DNA of 64,000 nt, from contig NZ_OZ034992.1 of NCBI RefSeq assembly GCF_964030925.1, positions 868,001 through 932,000 of the forward strand. The letters run 5' to 3'. A program made the position numbers and the translations under genes. The DNA is from Spiroplasma_E sp902809815. Lineage in GTDB: Bacteria; Bacillota_I; Bacilli_A; Mycoplasmatales; VBWQ01. Shown here piece by piece: positions 53,030-61,475 of the stretch (positions within the stretch are counted from its first letter, which is position 1; every line of letters begins with the position of its first letter). The notes under the pieces are model-generated. The model saw nothing but the letters and a program-made list of their open reading frames with translations. It searched no databases and was not told the origin of the DNA.

Positions 53030-53792
53030 AATTTCTATATTCACTTTTATTATTATTTTTTAAATTTTTAAATCTTTCACGAATTTCTTTAAATTTATCA
53101 AATAAAGTTTTTAAATAATTTTCACCCATTAATATTAAAAAATCTTTATTATTATTTGGATTTAATCTTTCCATATCTTCTCTTATACATTCATCAAATA
53201 AAACTGTATTTGTAATCATATATTTTTCAAAATAATCTAATTGTTTTTCACTTGGTTCTCATTTTTCATTTTGTATTTTTACATTATTATTAATATAATT
53301 ATTTTGTTGTTTATTATTTTGAATTAAATTAACATTATCATTATCTGGGTCAAGTTCATCTTCACTTAATAAAAGTAAATTCATTAAAAAATATCTATAA
53401 GCATAAGTTTCTGCACTACCTTTTGCTTTTGCTATATCTGTATTTTTAGCACAAGCAAAAATATTAAAATCTTCTCTAAATTCTATATTATCTAAATCAA
53501 TAATTGAATATTTTTTTTGATATGAAACTTCTATTTCTTTTGTTACATTTTGTATTTTATTATTATTTTTATCCATAAATTCTTTAATATTTTCTATTTT
53601 ATTTATATTCATATTTTCTGAATTATCTGAATGTAAAATAAGTATATTTAGTTCTCTACATAGTCCTTTTAATTTATTAAAAATATCACTTAATAATCAA
53701 TATTTATAATTACCATGAGTATTAAAACCATTTTTAGGTGTACTACCAATTTCTAATTGTAATTTAAGTATTTTTTTATATAAATTATTCAT
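53022..53792 (-). CDS. ERF-family single-strand annealing protein
   Basis: 256 residues. N-terminal G-F-N-T-H-G-N-Y-K-Y-W-L-L-S-D-I resembles the ERF opening; the family box G-S-A-E-T-Y-A-Y-R-Y-F-L-M-N-L-L-L near 130 is followed by acidic D-P-D-N-D-N. ERF proteins anneal single strands like RecT but belong to another fold. It occupies the position RecT holds in element 1, without a nuclease partner. Confidence 0.78.
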
Positions 53793-53971
53793 TATTTATC
53801 ACTCTTTCTATTTATTGCATTTTTTATTAAATCCCTTACAAAATCATTCATAGTTATATTTCTTTCATAACAATATGTTTTTAATTCATAATGATCATTT
53901 TTAGTAAGACGAATTTTTAAATTTTTAATTAATAATTTATCTTCATGTTTTTTAAGTGCTGCTGCTACCAT
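53792..53971 (-). CDS. Ribbon-helix-helix DNA-binding protein (element 2)
   Basis: 59 residues: L-K-I-R-L-T-K-N-D-H-Y-E-L-K-T-Y then N-I-T-M-N-D-F-V-R-D-L-I-K-N-A-I. Same fold and place as the 32947 protein but clearly diverged, as expected if each recognises its own operators. Confidence 0.65.
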   Translation of the reverse strand: MVAAALKKHEDKLLIKNLKIRLTKNDHYELKTYCYERNITMNDFVRDLIKNAINRKSDK

Positions 53972-53986
53972 ATTTATTTATCTCCT

Positions 53987-54196
53987 TTAACCTTTAAAAA
54001 TTCTTTTATAATCAATAATTGCTTGTTCTAATTTATTTACATCTTCATATGTAAAATAATCATTACTAATGTTTAATTCATAATCATCATCAATTCTAAC
54101 ATCTAAACTATTTTCATATTTACTATTAAATTCTTCTTGTAATTCTTCAAATTTTTCTATTAATTTTCTTGCATTTTGTAATTCTAATCTATTCAT
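53987..54196 (-). CDS. Acidic mini-protein of the early operon
   Basis: 69 residues; centre V-R-I-D-D-D-Y-E-L-N-I-S replaces that of the 33136 homologue, ends identical. Unknown. Confidence 0.6.
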   Translation of the reverse strand: MNRLELQNARKLIEKFEELQEEFNSKYENSLDVRIDDDYELNISNDYFTYEDVNKLEQAIIDYKRIFKG

Positions 54197-54198
54197 AT

Positions 54199-54381
54199 TT
54201 ACACTCCTTTAAAATTTTCTAATTGTAATTCATTAATATAATATTCATATAAGTAATCTCAATTATTTGATGTTAAATACATATCTTCTTCAATCATTTC
54301 ATCAATACATTTATTACAATAATATGTTTTTTCTAATTCAGAAAATCATATATATTTTTCATTATGTATATTACATTTCAT
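54199..54381 (-). CDS. Cys-containing mini-protein
   Basis: 60 residues with M-K-C-N-I-H and C-N-K-C, element 2 version of the 33345 gene, with substitutions mainly near D-Y-L-Y-E-Y-Y. Confidence 0.6.
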
Positions 54382-54529
54382 TTTTTTCACCTATTAATTT
54401 ATAAAAACATTTATTACAAGTTCTATTTGCAAATGATGAATTTTTATTACATATATCACATGAACCAAATATTTTTTCAATTTCTTCATATTTTAAATAT
54501 ATTCTTTTATCTTCTTTTAAATTCAACAT
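54371..54529 (-). CDS. Four-Cys zinc-ribbon mini-protein
   Basis: 52 residues; an extra charged N-terminal helix (L-N-L-K-E-D-K-R-I-Y-L-K-Y-E) precedes the same C-D-I-C ... C-N-K-C ribbon as in element 1. Confidence 0.6.
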   Translation of the reverse strand: MLNLKEDKRIYLKYEEIEKIFGSCDICNKNSSFANRTCNKCFYKLIGEKNEM

Positions 54530-54535
54530 AATTAA

Positions 54536-54652
54536 TTACTCTCTTTCTATAATTTTTAATATTTCTTGTATTTCAATATATTTTTTATTTTTAAGTAATT
54601 TTTCATTACATAATTTTTTTATTAATTCTATTTTTTCAACATTTAATAACAT
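54536..54652 (-). CDS. Helical mini-protein
   Basis: 38 residues; element 2 version of the 33645 gene. Separated from the first early gene by 11 bases. Confidence 0.55.
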   Translation of the reverse strand: MLLNVEKIELIKKLCNEKLLKNKKYIEIQEILKIIERE

Positions 54653-54663
54653 ATTAATTTCCT

Positions 54664-55155
54664 TTAATACTTTAAATAAAATATTTTTTCATTATGAGTA
54701 TTTATATCTTTCATTGGTGTAACAATATAATTTATTGCTAAATCATTATCATTATATGGATTATTTATTTTAAAACTTTTCATATCTTGTTCTCATGTAA
54801 TGTTATATTTAAAACATTCTTGATTTTTATCATTTGTAAAAATATAATAACCATTATATTGTTCATAAAATTCACAAGATATTAATTCATTTTCATTTGT
54901 AGTAATATCTGGAATATTTTTTATATATTTTAAAACTTCACTACCTTTAATACTTTTCATATTTTCTGTAATTGAATTTTTACCTAATTTATAATCAAAA
55001 TTTTCAAATATTTTTAATGCTATTTTTTTATTATTTTCGTCAATACTAGTATATTGTTTAGGAAATCATGTTTCATATTCACCAATTTCTAATAATATTC
55101 CACCATTAGTTGATTCTTGTATTTTAGTTTTTAAATCTAAACTAATATTTGGCAT
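54664..55155 (-). CDS. First early-operon gene of element 2, unknown
   Basis: 163 residues, acidic, aromatic-rich, mixed alpha/beta; AAAGGA 10 bases upstream of ATG. Not related by eye to the element 1 gene in the same place. Its leader holds a strong hairpin and TACGTA sites (55173-55301), so it is tightly controlled. Confidence 0.6.
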
Positions 55156-55172
55156 ATAATATTCCTTTCTAA

Positions 55173-55301
55173 TACGTATTTTTACGTATAAGCCTTATCA
55201 CCTACAGTGATAAAAGGCTTATATATATATATATATTTTTATTAATACGTATACGTAATATATTGTGCTTTCACTCTTGATGAGTGAAGCACATATACGT
55301 A
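55173..55301 (-). promoter_or_regulatory. TACGTA operator cluster and hairpins before the early operon
   Basis: Five TACGTA palindromes at 55173, 55183, 55246, 55252 and 55296. Hairpin 1: ATAAGCCTTATCAC (55188-55201) with GTGATAA-AA-GGCTTAT (55207-55222). Hairpin 2: GTGCTTTCACTC (55265-55276) with GAGTGAAGCAC (55282-55292). The cluster surrounds the likely early promoter. Confidence 0.65.
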
Positions 55302-55647
55302 AATAAAAAATTATATTTAATAATTAATTTATTTATGTTATGATATTATTGATGAGGTATGTATGTAATATATAACCCCCCTTATGTGTAATAATTTATT
55401 AATAATTAAAGAACAGGGTTTATGGTTATTGCATTTCTATACAAATTTAATTTCAATTTCATACAATAACAATTCAATAAAAATAAATAAATTACTCTTT
55501 TATACTCATGTAGTAGTATTTACATTTAGTACTCACAATTAGACTATCTACGAGAGTTTTAAAGTTTTTTTATTTAACAATTAAAAAATGAGAGTTTTAT
55601 CTCTCATTTATATTTTTATTAAATCTAACTAAGGTTGCAATACGTCC
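55302..55647. other. Right end of element 2, non-coding
   Basis: AT-rich, with a C6 run at 55375 region, a hairpin ATGAGAGTTTTATCTCTCAT (55588-55607) also present near the end of element 1, and the terminal inverted repeat. No gene seen. Confidence 0.65.
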
Positions 55648-55669
55648 TAAGGGCCAACCACCAACCACC

Positions 55670-55989
55670 CTTTTCATAGTAAAAATGGTATTGGTTATGA
55701 AACACAAGAACATTTAAGAGGTTTTATTGCTGGACAATTTAATAAATTATTAACAAAAAATATGTTAATAAGTCCAAGTGAATGAAAGAAATGATATGTA
55801 AAAAATGATAAATATTGTTCTGCTATTACATTTGTAAATGGTATAAATTATAAATGAGATAAAAATGTTTCTTTATTTATGTGTGAATATTTAATAAAAG
55901 AAAATAAATGAAATATAAAAATATCAAATCATGATGAAGCAGATAGTTTATTAATTGGTTGATATTATTTAAATAAGGAGAATAAATAA
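55670..55989 (+). pseudogene. RuvC-like resolvase, 3' part (phage 3)
   Basis: Starts at codons for F-H-S-K-N-G-I-G-Y-E-T-Q-E-H-L-R-G-F and runs to I-S-N-H-D-E-A-D-S-L-L-I-G and the stop. The first half, including the first catalytic Asp, is missing. Confidence 0.85.
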
Positions 55990-56150
55990 TGAAATGTTTA
56001 CTGTGTGAAAAAAGAGCAGTAGGAAGTCGAAAAATTATGAAATTAGAAGCATATAGTAACGATAATTTTTCATTTAACTTATATTTTTGTAAAAAACATT
56101 TAGAAAAAGAATTAAATATGAATGGTATAAAAATTAAGGAGAATAAATAA
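55989..56150 (+). CDS. Zinc-binding mini-protein (phage 3)
   Basis: 53 residues, same as the 51713 protein (M-K-C-L-L-C-E-K-R). Overlaps both neighbours as TAATG. Confidence 0.65.
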   Translation: MKCLLCEKRAVGSRKIMKLEAYSNDNFSFNLYFCKKHLEKELNMNGIKIKENK

Positions 56151-56356
56151 TGAGTAAAGAAAAAATAAAAGAATTACATTATACAAAATCATTATGTGAT
56201 AATTGAGATTGATTTACTGAATGTGAAGGATGTAATATTGGTATATCTTTACATTGTTTATGTTCTATACATTTAAAATGTAATATGTGTGATGAAATTT
56301 GTTCAAAAGATTTTGAATGAAACATAAAACAAATTAAGGAAAGACATATTCTGTAA
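56150..56356 (+). CDS. Cys-rich mini-protein, end altered by IS insertion
   Basis: 68 residues with nine Cys in E-C-E-G-C, H-C-L-C-S-I-H, K-C-N-M-C and E-I-C: at least two zinc sites. The final four residues (R-H-I-L) and stop come from the inserted IS5-like element; before insertion the frame probably ended K-E-V-K. Only in phage 3. Confidence 0.6.
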
Positions 56357-57499
56357 TTAAATTTTTTAAAAGTCAATTAATAATTTTAAAATTTATTTTA
56401 TAATTTTGTTATTAACAATAAATTTAGAAAAGTGTTGATAAAAATGATTTTTGAAAATTTAAAAAAATTAAAAAATGAAGAATTTTACAGATATTTTGGT
56501 ATAAAACGTTTTCATTTTAATGAAATGTTAGAAAAATTAATTGAAATAGAAAAATTAGAAAAAAATAAAAGGTCGAAAAAATAAACTTTCAGTAGAAGAA
56601 AGATTAATGATGACTTTATTATACTGAAAAGAATATTATACTTTTTTCAAATGAGTATTAAATCTAAAATGAGCCCATCAAGTTGTTTTCGAAATATTAC
56701 TTGAGTAGAAAATAAACTTAGTAACCACAAAGATTACCAATTTTTAAAAGAAAGATATAAATTAAAAATTGATAAAAAACAAGAAAATTCAAATGAATTT
56801 CAATTTTATTTAATTGATTCAACTGAGATTGAAATTGAAAGACCAACTAAAAAAACTACAGTTAGAATATTTTTCTGGTAAAAGTTGAATGTATTCTATA
56901 AAATTTCAAATTGTATATGATTTTTTTAATAAAAAAATTGTTGATATTTTTGCTGATAATGGTAAAGTGCATGATTTTCAAATATTAAAAAATTCAAATC
57001 TTGAATTTTCAGAAAAAAACAATAATTATTGGTGATTTAGGATATCAAGGTATACAAAATATTTATAAAAATACAATAATACCAATTAAAAGAACTAAAA
57101 ATAAAAAATTAACTAAACAAGAAAGAAAATACAATAAGATTGTATCTAAAATTAGAATTAAAGTTGAACATGTCTTTGCTTGATTGAAAAGATTCAAAAT
57201 TTTAGTAAATAAATGTAGAAAATCTAAATTTAGACTTATGTACTTAAGATTTAACTTACTTTGTGAAATTTTTAATAAAATAAAACCATTAAAATAAAAA
57301 AAATATTAAAAATATTTTTTTAAAATTTAAATTTTTATCGAGTTAATATAAAAATATTATTAACAATTTTTTGTTTAAAATGTAAACTCATTTTTTAAAC
57401 TATTTTTTCAAAAAATATTTATTTCTATATTCAATAACACTAAATAGTTTTAAAACAATTTTATTGACAATTAATTAAATTTAATTACGGAATATGTCC
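56342..57499 (+). mobile_element. IS5-like element, copy 2, inactivated
   Basis: 1158 bp flanked by GAA (56339-56341 and 57500-57502). Tips AGACATATTCTG and GGAATATGTCC have drifted. Compared with copies 1 and 3 it has an extra A in the first frame (near 56567), seven instead of eight A at the frameshift site (56850 region), and an extra A near 57017, so neither frame is intact. Confidence 0.9.
56444..57296 (+). pseudogene. IS5-like transposase, frameshifted (copy 2)
   Basis: Same motifs as copy 1 (L-I-D-S-T-E; G-D-L-G-Y-Q-G; V-E-H-V-F-A-W) but spread over three frames through the single-base changes given for the element. The conserved -1 slip site A-AAA-AAC is lost. Confidence 0.85.
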
Positions 57500-57510
57500 G
57501 AAGTAAAATA

Positions 57511-57705
57511 ATGCAAAAACAAAAAGAAGAAAAAGTATTACTTAAATGTATTGTTAAAGATTGTAATAGTAAAGTATTAGTTACTTTAAAAATTGGAAAT
57601 ATTGAAGATAGTGCTGTTCAATTTTTTAATATGTGTTATTTTCATAAAAAACAATTTAAAAATAAAATAAAAGAAATAAAAAATGAATTTAAAAATAAGG
57701 AGTAA
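57511..57705 (+). CDS. Zinc-finger-like mini-protein (phage 3 copy)
   Basis: 64 residues; the C-terminal tail has a four-residue insertion (K-N-E-F) compared with elements 1 and 2. The IS5-like element lies 11 bases upstream and destroys the original ribosome site region, leaving GAAGTAAAATA. Confidence 0.65.
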   Translation: MQKQKEEKVLLKCIVKDCNSKVLVTLKIGNIEDSAVQFFNMCYFHKKQFKNKIKEIKNEFKNKE

Positions 57706-57708
57706 ATA

Positions 57709-57870
57709 ATGAAAGATATAAAAAAAGTAACTAGATTTGAATTAATAAATAAATATGAAAGACAAATTGTTATTTATAGTAAAGAACATAAAAATGGTAA
57801 TAAAAATATTAATAAAATTGAATATGATTTGCAAGATAATGAACAAACATTAAAAGTATTTATTAGTTAA
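57709..57870 (+). CDS. Small unknown protein (phage 3)
   Basis: 53 residues, charged, beta-prone (R-Q-I-V-I-Y-S-K-E-H), no Cys. RBS AAGGAG. Last early gene before the cargo promoter; unrelated to the genes in this slot in the other phages. Confidence 0.6.
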   Translation: MKDIKKVTRFELINKYERQIVIYSKEHKNGNKNINKIEYDLQDNEQTLKVFIS

Positions 57871-57875
57871 ATTAT

Positions 57876-58006
57876 CTATATTTAATATAGAAAATATGAT
57901 ATAATTAATAAAGAGAAGTTAACCCGTTTCTAATTATTTATAACTTCTCTTTTTTATATTTTAATTTATAATATTAAATATAAGTAAAATATTATGAAAC
58001 GGGTTA
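57876..58006 (+). promoter_or_regulatory. Operator, promoter, terminator and anti-RBS loop of the phage 3 cargo
   Basis: Palindrome CTATATTTAATATAG (57876-57890); extended -10 TGATATAAT (57897-57905); perfect 11-bp stem AAGAGAAGTTA (57911-57921) with 57941-57951, then T5; loop-side TAACCCGTTTC (57920-57930) exactly complementary to GAAACGGGTTA (57996-58006), five bases before the ATG at 58012. Upstream of the stem the DNA matches element 2 almost base for base; loop and target differ together. Confidence 0.78.
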
Positions 58007-58011
58007 TTAAA

Positions 58012-58350
58012 ATGAAAGATTGAATTACAGCATTAATATCGTCTTTAATAGCAATATTAATTCCAATAATTGGATGAATTTTTAAAATAATTATTAAAAA
58101 AATAGAATTAAAAGCAAAAAAAGAAGAAAATAAAATAGAATGAGAAGAATTTAAAAATTGAGAAAGAGAAAAAATAAAATTAAATCATATAAATGCAAAA
58201 GAATTAATGGAATTAGAATTTTATATAAAATCAAGTTTATATGATGAACAAAAAATAAATATAAAGTATAATTTTAATAAAGATATAATTAAAGAATTTG
58301 AAAATATAAAAAGTAATTTTAGTTATGAGGAGACAAAAAATGATAAATAA
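58012..58350 (+). CDS. Membrane-anchored cargo protein (phage 3)
   Basis: 112 residues from the ATG at 58012; an in-frame ATG at 57994 is possible but would put the start inside the complementary target. One membrane helix (A-L-I-S-S-L-I-A-I-L-I-P-I-I-G-W-I-F) near the N terminus, then a long charged helix rich in Lys/Glu/Trp. It overlaps its partner by 11 bases. A membrane effector plus soluble partner is a common abortive-infection or toxin design, but no family is recognised. Confidence 0.65.
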
Positions 58351-58876
58351 TTTAAATTTTTTTAAAATTAAAAAAATAAATAAAATTTTAGATATTTATT
58401 TAAGCGGGCTTATCATTAAAATTGCCAATGATTATTTAGAATTATTAAAAAAAGAAAAAAAGAAAAATAATAATTCAGTTTTTGATTATTTAGATAAATC
58501 TGTCTATTTAGCAGATTTAGTTATTAAAAAAAATAGGATAATATGAATTGAAAAATATTTATCTCCTATGAATAATAGTATTAAAGAAAAAAATGATATT
58601 TTCTTAATAGAAAATAATAAATATAAAAAAATATATAATGAATTAAGTATTATTTTTAATATTATAAAAAGTAAAAAGTTACAAAAAGAATTGTTTTCAT
58701 ATTTATATGATGAATTTTTAGAATATAAAAAAATATTGAAAAAAGAAGAAGAAAAAATTACTGAAATTTTCAAAAAAAATATTAAAATAAATTATATTGA
58801 AGACATATTAAAAAAAGTAAATATAAATCAGAATTTATTATACTACTATAATTTTAAACAAAAAGTTACCAATTAA
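58340..58876 (+). CDS. Soluble partner of the phage 3 cargo
   Basis: 178 residues, all-helical by pattern, Lys/Ile/Asn-rich, no membrane segment. Start at 58340 because AGGAG stands 9 bases upstream. Its stop is within the shared terminator hairpin, exactly like the candidate toxin of element 1. Unknown family. Confidence 0.65.
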
Positions 58877-58887
58877 GGTAACTTTTT
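58860..58887. terminator. Shared terminator between convergent operons (phage 3)
   Basis: AAAAAGTTACC (58860-58870) pairs with GGTAACTTTTT (58877-58887). A second hairpin CTTACC...GGTAAG near 58941-58968 followed by T5 backs it up for rightward transcription. Confidence 0.85.
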
Positions 58888-58991
58888 AATTAGGTGCCAA
58901 CCTAAGTTTAAATATAAATGAAATAAATTGATATATACAACTTACCTTTTCTAACCCCTTAGGTAAGTATTTTTATATTATACATTAATAT

Positions 58992-59300
58992 TTAAGATTG
59001 TGGGGAAATATTATTTTGTTTAGGTTTTATTTTATTTTTTGTAACTTTTAAAATTACTCAACCTATAAAAAAACCAATAGAAACTACAAATCACAAAGAT
59101 AACATTTTAATTAAAAACATTCTTCCACTACTAAAATATTTAGTCATATCATCAGTAATAATACTTACATTATCATAAAATTTATCTCAATAGATTAATG
59201 TTCCTAAATAATAAATAGATATAATTAAATAAATAAAACTAATAACTATTAATCATGTTTTTTTTTCTTTGAATTTTATTTTTCTTAACATATTTTTCAT
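58992..59300 (-). CDS. Two-helix membrane protein (phage 3 late-operon end)
   Basis: 102 residues: basic N terminus, helix W-L-I-V-I-S-F-I-Y-L-I-I-S-I-Y-Y-L-G, a polar loop, helix F-V-V-S-I-G-F-F-I-G-W-V-I-L and a basic tail. It sits where element 1 has a one-helix protein and element 2 a lipoprotein. Its start overlaps the tail gene end by 16 bases. Possibly an exclusion factor. Confidence 0.62.
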
Positions 59301-60338
59301 ATAATAGTACTCCATAAAAAATTTATCATTAACATGATTATTTTATAAATACTAGTTTTAATATTACTGATATATCTTTTTCCGTGTGTATATATTAAGT
59401 TATTTTTTCAATCATTTATACATTCAATTTTACCTAAATTTGCTTGTAAATAAAAATTTCATTTTAAATTTTTATTATCAATAATACTCATCGCAATACA
59501 TGAATTTGTTTCATAATTTTTATTTACTGTTCTTCCTAAATTTCCAAAATGTACTGATAGATTAAATTCATAACCAGTTAAATTATATGGCATTGAATTA
59601 TTATTACTATAAGTATAAGTATATGCTAACCCATTTTCATCATTATTATCATTTGGATGTAAAAATTCTTGTTTATATTCATTAATTGTTGGATTATTAT
59701 TACTTAATATTAAATCTTTTAAATCAATAGTTTTACTTATATTTTCACTTTTTGCCGGTCTAAAAGTTTCGTTTGTAGAATATACTACTAATTTATTATC
59801 ATGAGAATTTTTTATTTCTTCCTTTGTTTCAATAACATAATTGTAATAAATAGTTATTGATTTATAATATCTTTTTAAATCATTAAAAGTGTTAATTAAT
59901 AAAGTTGGGTCTAATAATGATTTTAAATCAACTTCATAATTATCTAATTTATTTGAATTATTAGTAAGTCAAACATTAAAATTAGGTTTATATGATACCG
60001 AACTTGTATCAATTAATGATACATCATTTGTTGTCATATCAATTTTTAAATCTGGAATAATAACAATTGTTTTTGCTATATTTTGTGGACTTGGTGGTAA
60101 TATTTTTGCTGGATATGAAAATGTAGTTTCTTCACTTTCTTCATATTCATCATGATTTAATTTATATAAAGTTGTTCAATTAAAAGCATTACCAGTTAAA
60201 TAACCCATATTATTATAACGAAATTGAGCAACTGATATTTCATTATAATCACCTTGATAAGTAAATGGGTTATCACTATAAAATGTATGTCTTTCTTCAC
60301 CTTGATGTAATGATTGAGTTACAATTGTATCAATAATA
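59285..60338 (-). pseudogene. Tail protein gene, 3' part (phage 3)
   Basis: In-frame C-terminal ~350 codons, diverging from element 2 after L-D-P-T-L-L-I-N-T-F-N-D and running about 20 residues longer than element 1's version. Cut by IS3 copy E at codons for Y-I-I-D-T. Confidence 0.85.
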
Positions 60339-61475
60339 GCCACTTGCCACTTAGCCCTTTTTACTAGACCATTAATTTAAAAAACCTGAATGTATTCTAA
60401 AAACAATTGTGTTATATAATTAACACTAATTTTAACCTGAAAGGATTTTTATTAATGGATAAAATTAAACAAATAGCATTAGTAATTAACAAATTAAATA
60501 TCAAAGAAAAAATTAAAATTATTGATGATTGTAAAAATCAATATTCAATTAGAAACCTATGTCAATATCTTCAATTAAACAGATCAACATATTACTTTTT
60601 AAAAAATAAACAAAAACCTATTAAAAAAGAAGAAAATCATATTATTAAATGCAATCATAAATATCAAAAAATATGCCAACTTTTAATCGAATTTCATTCT
60701 ACAAGAAAAGGCAGAATTTATGGATATTTAAGAATTTTTTCAGCTTTTAAAGAGTGATTAAAACAAGAAAAAAATATCATTTTAAATATAGAATTATCAA
60801 TAAAACAAATGCGAAAAATTATGAAAGAACACAATATTCAAGGATTAAAACAAACTAAAAATAACTATCCTAAAAACAAAAAAAATCCAAATAAGTGAAT
60901 ACCTACAATGGATAAAGTAAACAAAGATTATAAAAGTACAACCTCTTCAAATCAAATTTGATCAATGGACACTAAACAAATAAATACTAAAGAAGGATGA
61001 TTATATCTTTTTGTAATTATTGATTTTTATTCAAATAATGTTGTTAGTTATAATATTGCTCCTAATAAATCATATCAGGATTTAATTCTTCCTGCTCTTG
61101 AAAAAATCAACAAACAATTTTCTTGAAATCAAGTAAAAAATGTTATTTTACATTCAGATAACGCCAACGAATTTTATTGTCAGGATATCACAAAATGAGC
61201 AGAGGATAAACAAATAATTTTAAGCAAAAAACAACCTTATGATATTGGTGGTAATGTATTATCTGAAAACTGATTTTCTCATTTATCTCAAGAATGACTA
61301 CCTAAAGGATCAAATCAATATTTATCCATCAATGAAGCTATAAATGATGTAAATCAATATGTTATGTTTTATAATTATGAAAGAATACATTCTAAATTTC
61401 TAAAACCACCAATTTTACAAATTAAAATTTAGAATTTTATATCAAAAATGGTCCAGTAATTAAGGGCCAACCACC
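60339..61475 (+). mobile_element. IS3-family element, copy E, with 3-bp target duplication
   Basis: 1137 bp flanked by ATA (60336-60338 and 61476-61478). The empty site is visible in element 2 near 48194, so the ends are exact: GCCACTTGCCACTTAGCCC on the left and GGGCCAACCACC on the right. Confidence 0.96.
60455..61432 (+). CDS. IS3-family transposase (copy E)
   Basis: Intact 325-residue transposase with the DD(35)E triad. Oriented against the tail gene it interrupts. Confidence 0.93.

Larger units (their letters stand above)
35072..55647 (+). mobile_element. Phage-like transposable element 2 (apparently complete, ~20.6 kb)
   Basis: Left end GGGCGTATTTCAAGTC; right end, read inward, GGACGTATTGCAACC; the similarity continues through TAGTTA and TTTAAT for about 30 bp. 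The 9-bp target TAAGGGCCA in the right tip of IS3 copy C is duplicated exactly (35063-35071 and 55648-55656). Gene order: leftward transposase; rightward TerS, then structural operon; convergent leftward early operon. All expected parts of a small short-tailed dsDNA phage are present except a recognisable lysis enzyme. Size and morphology class would fit the SpV3 group of Spiroplasma podoviruses; that link is a suggestion. Confidence 0.85.
20175..55669 (+). mobile_element. IS3-family element, copy C, in three pieces with two phages inside
   Basis: The 5' piece is 20175-20809 (transposase start at 20284), the middle/3' piece is 34580-35071 (transposase stop at 35034), and the right tip is 55648-55669. 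Element 1 lies between the first two pieces and element 2 between the last two. Joining the pieces at the target duplications restores a normal IS3 copy. The left tip has only one GCCACTT unit; the right tip has an extra AACCACC. The left flank is host DNA and the right flank is phage 3, with no duplication, so this locus was already rearranged before or after insertion. Confidence 0.9.

Noticed and set aside
21976..55647. Integrated plectrovirus (SVTS2/R8A2B type), common in Spiroplasma
   Set aside because: The elements carry a dsDNA packaging terminase, a portal, a scaffold and a capsid gene of tailed-phage type, and are far larger than the ~8-kb filamentous viruses.
56179..56376. Leftward Cys/His-containing frame in phage 3
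   Set aside because: Antisense of the Cys-rich 56150 gene and partly inside the IS5-like tip.
58504..58773. Leftward hydrophobic frame opposite the phage 3 cargo partner
   Set aside because: Mirror of Lys/Ile-rich codons on the other strand, with no ribosome site.
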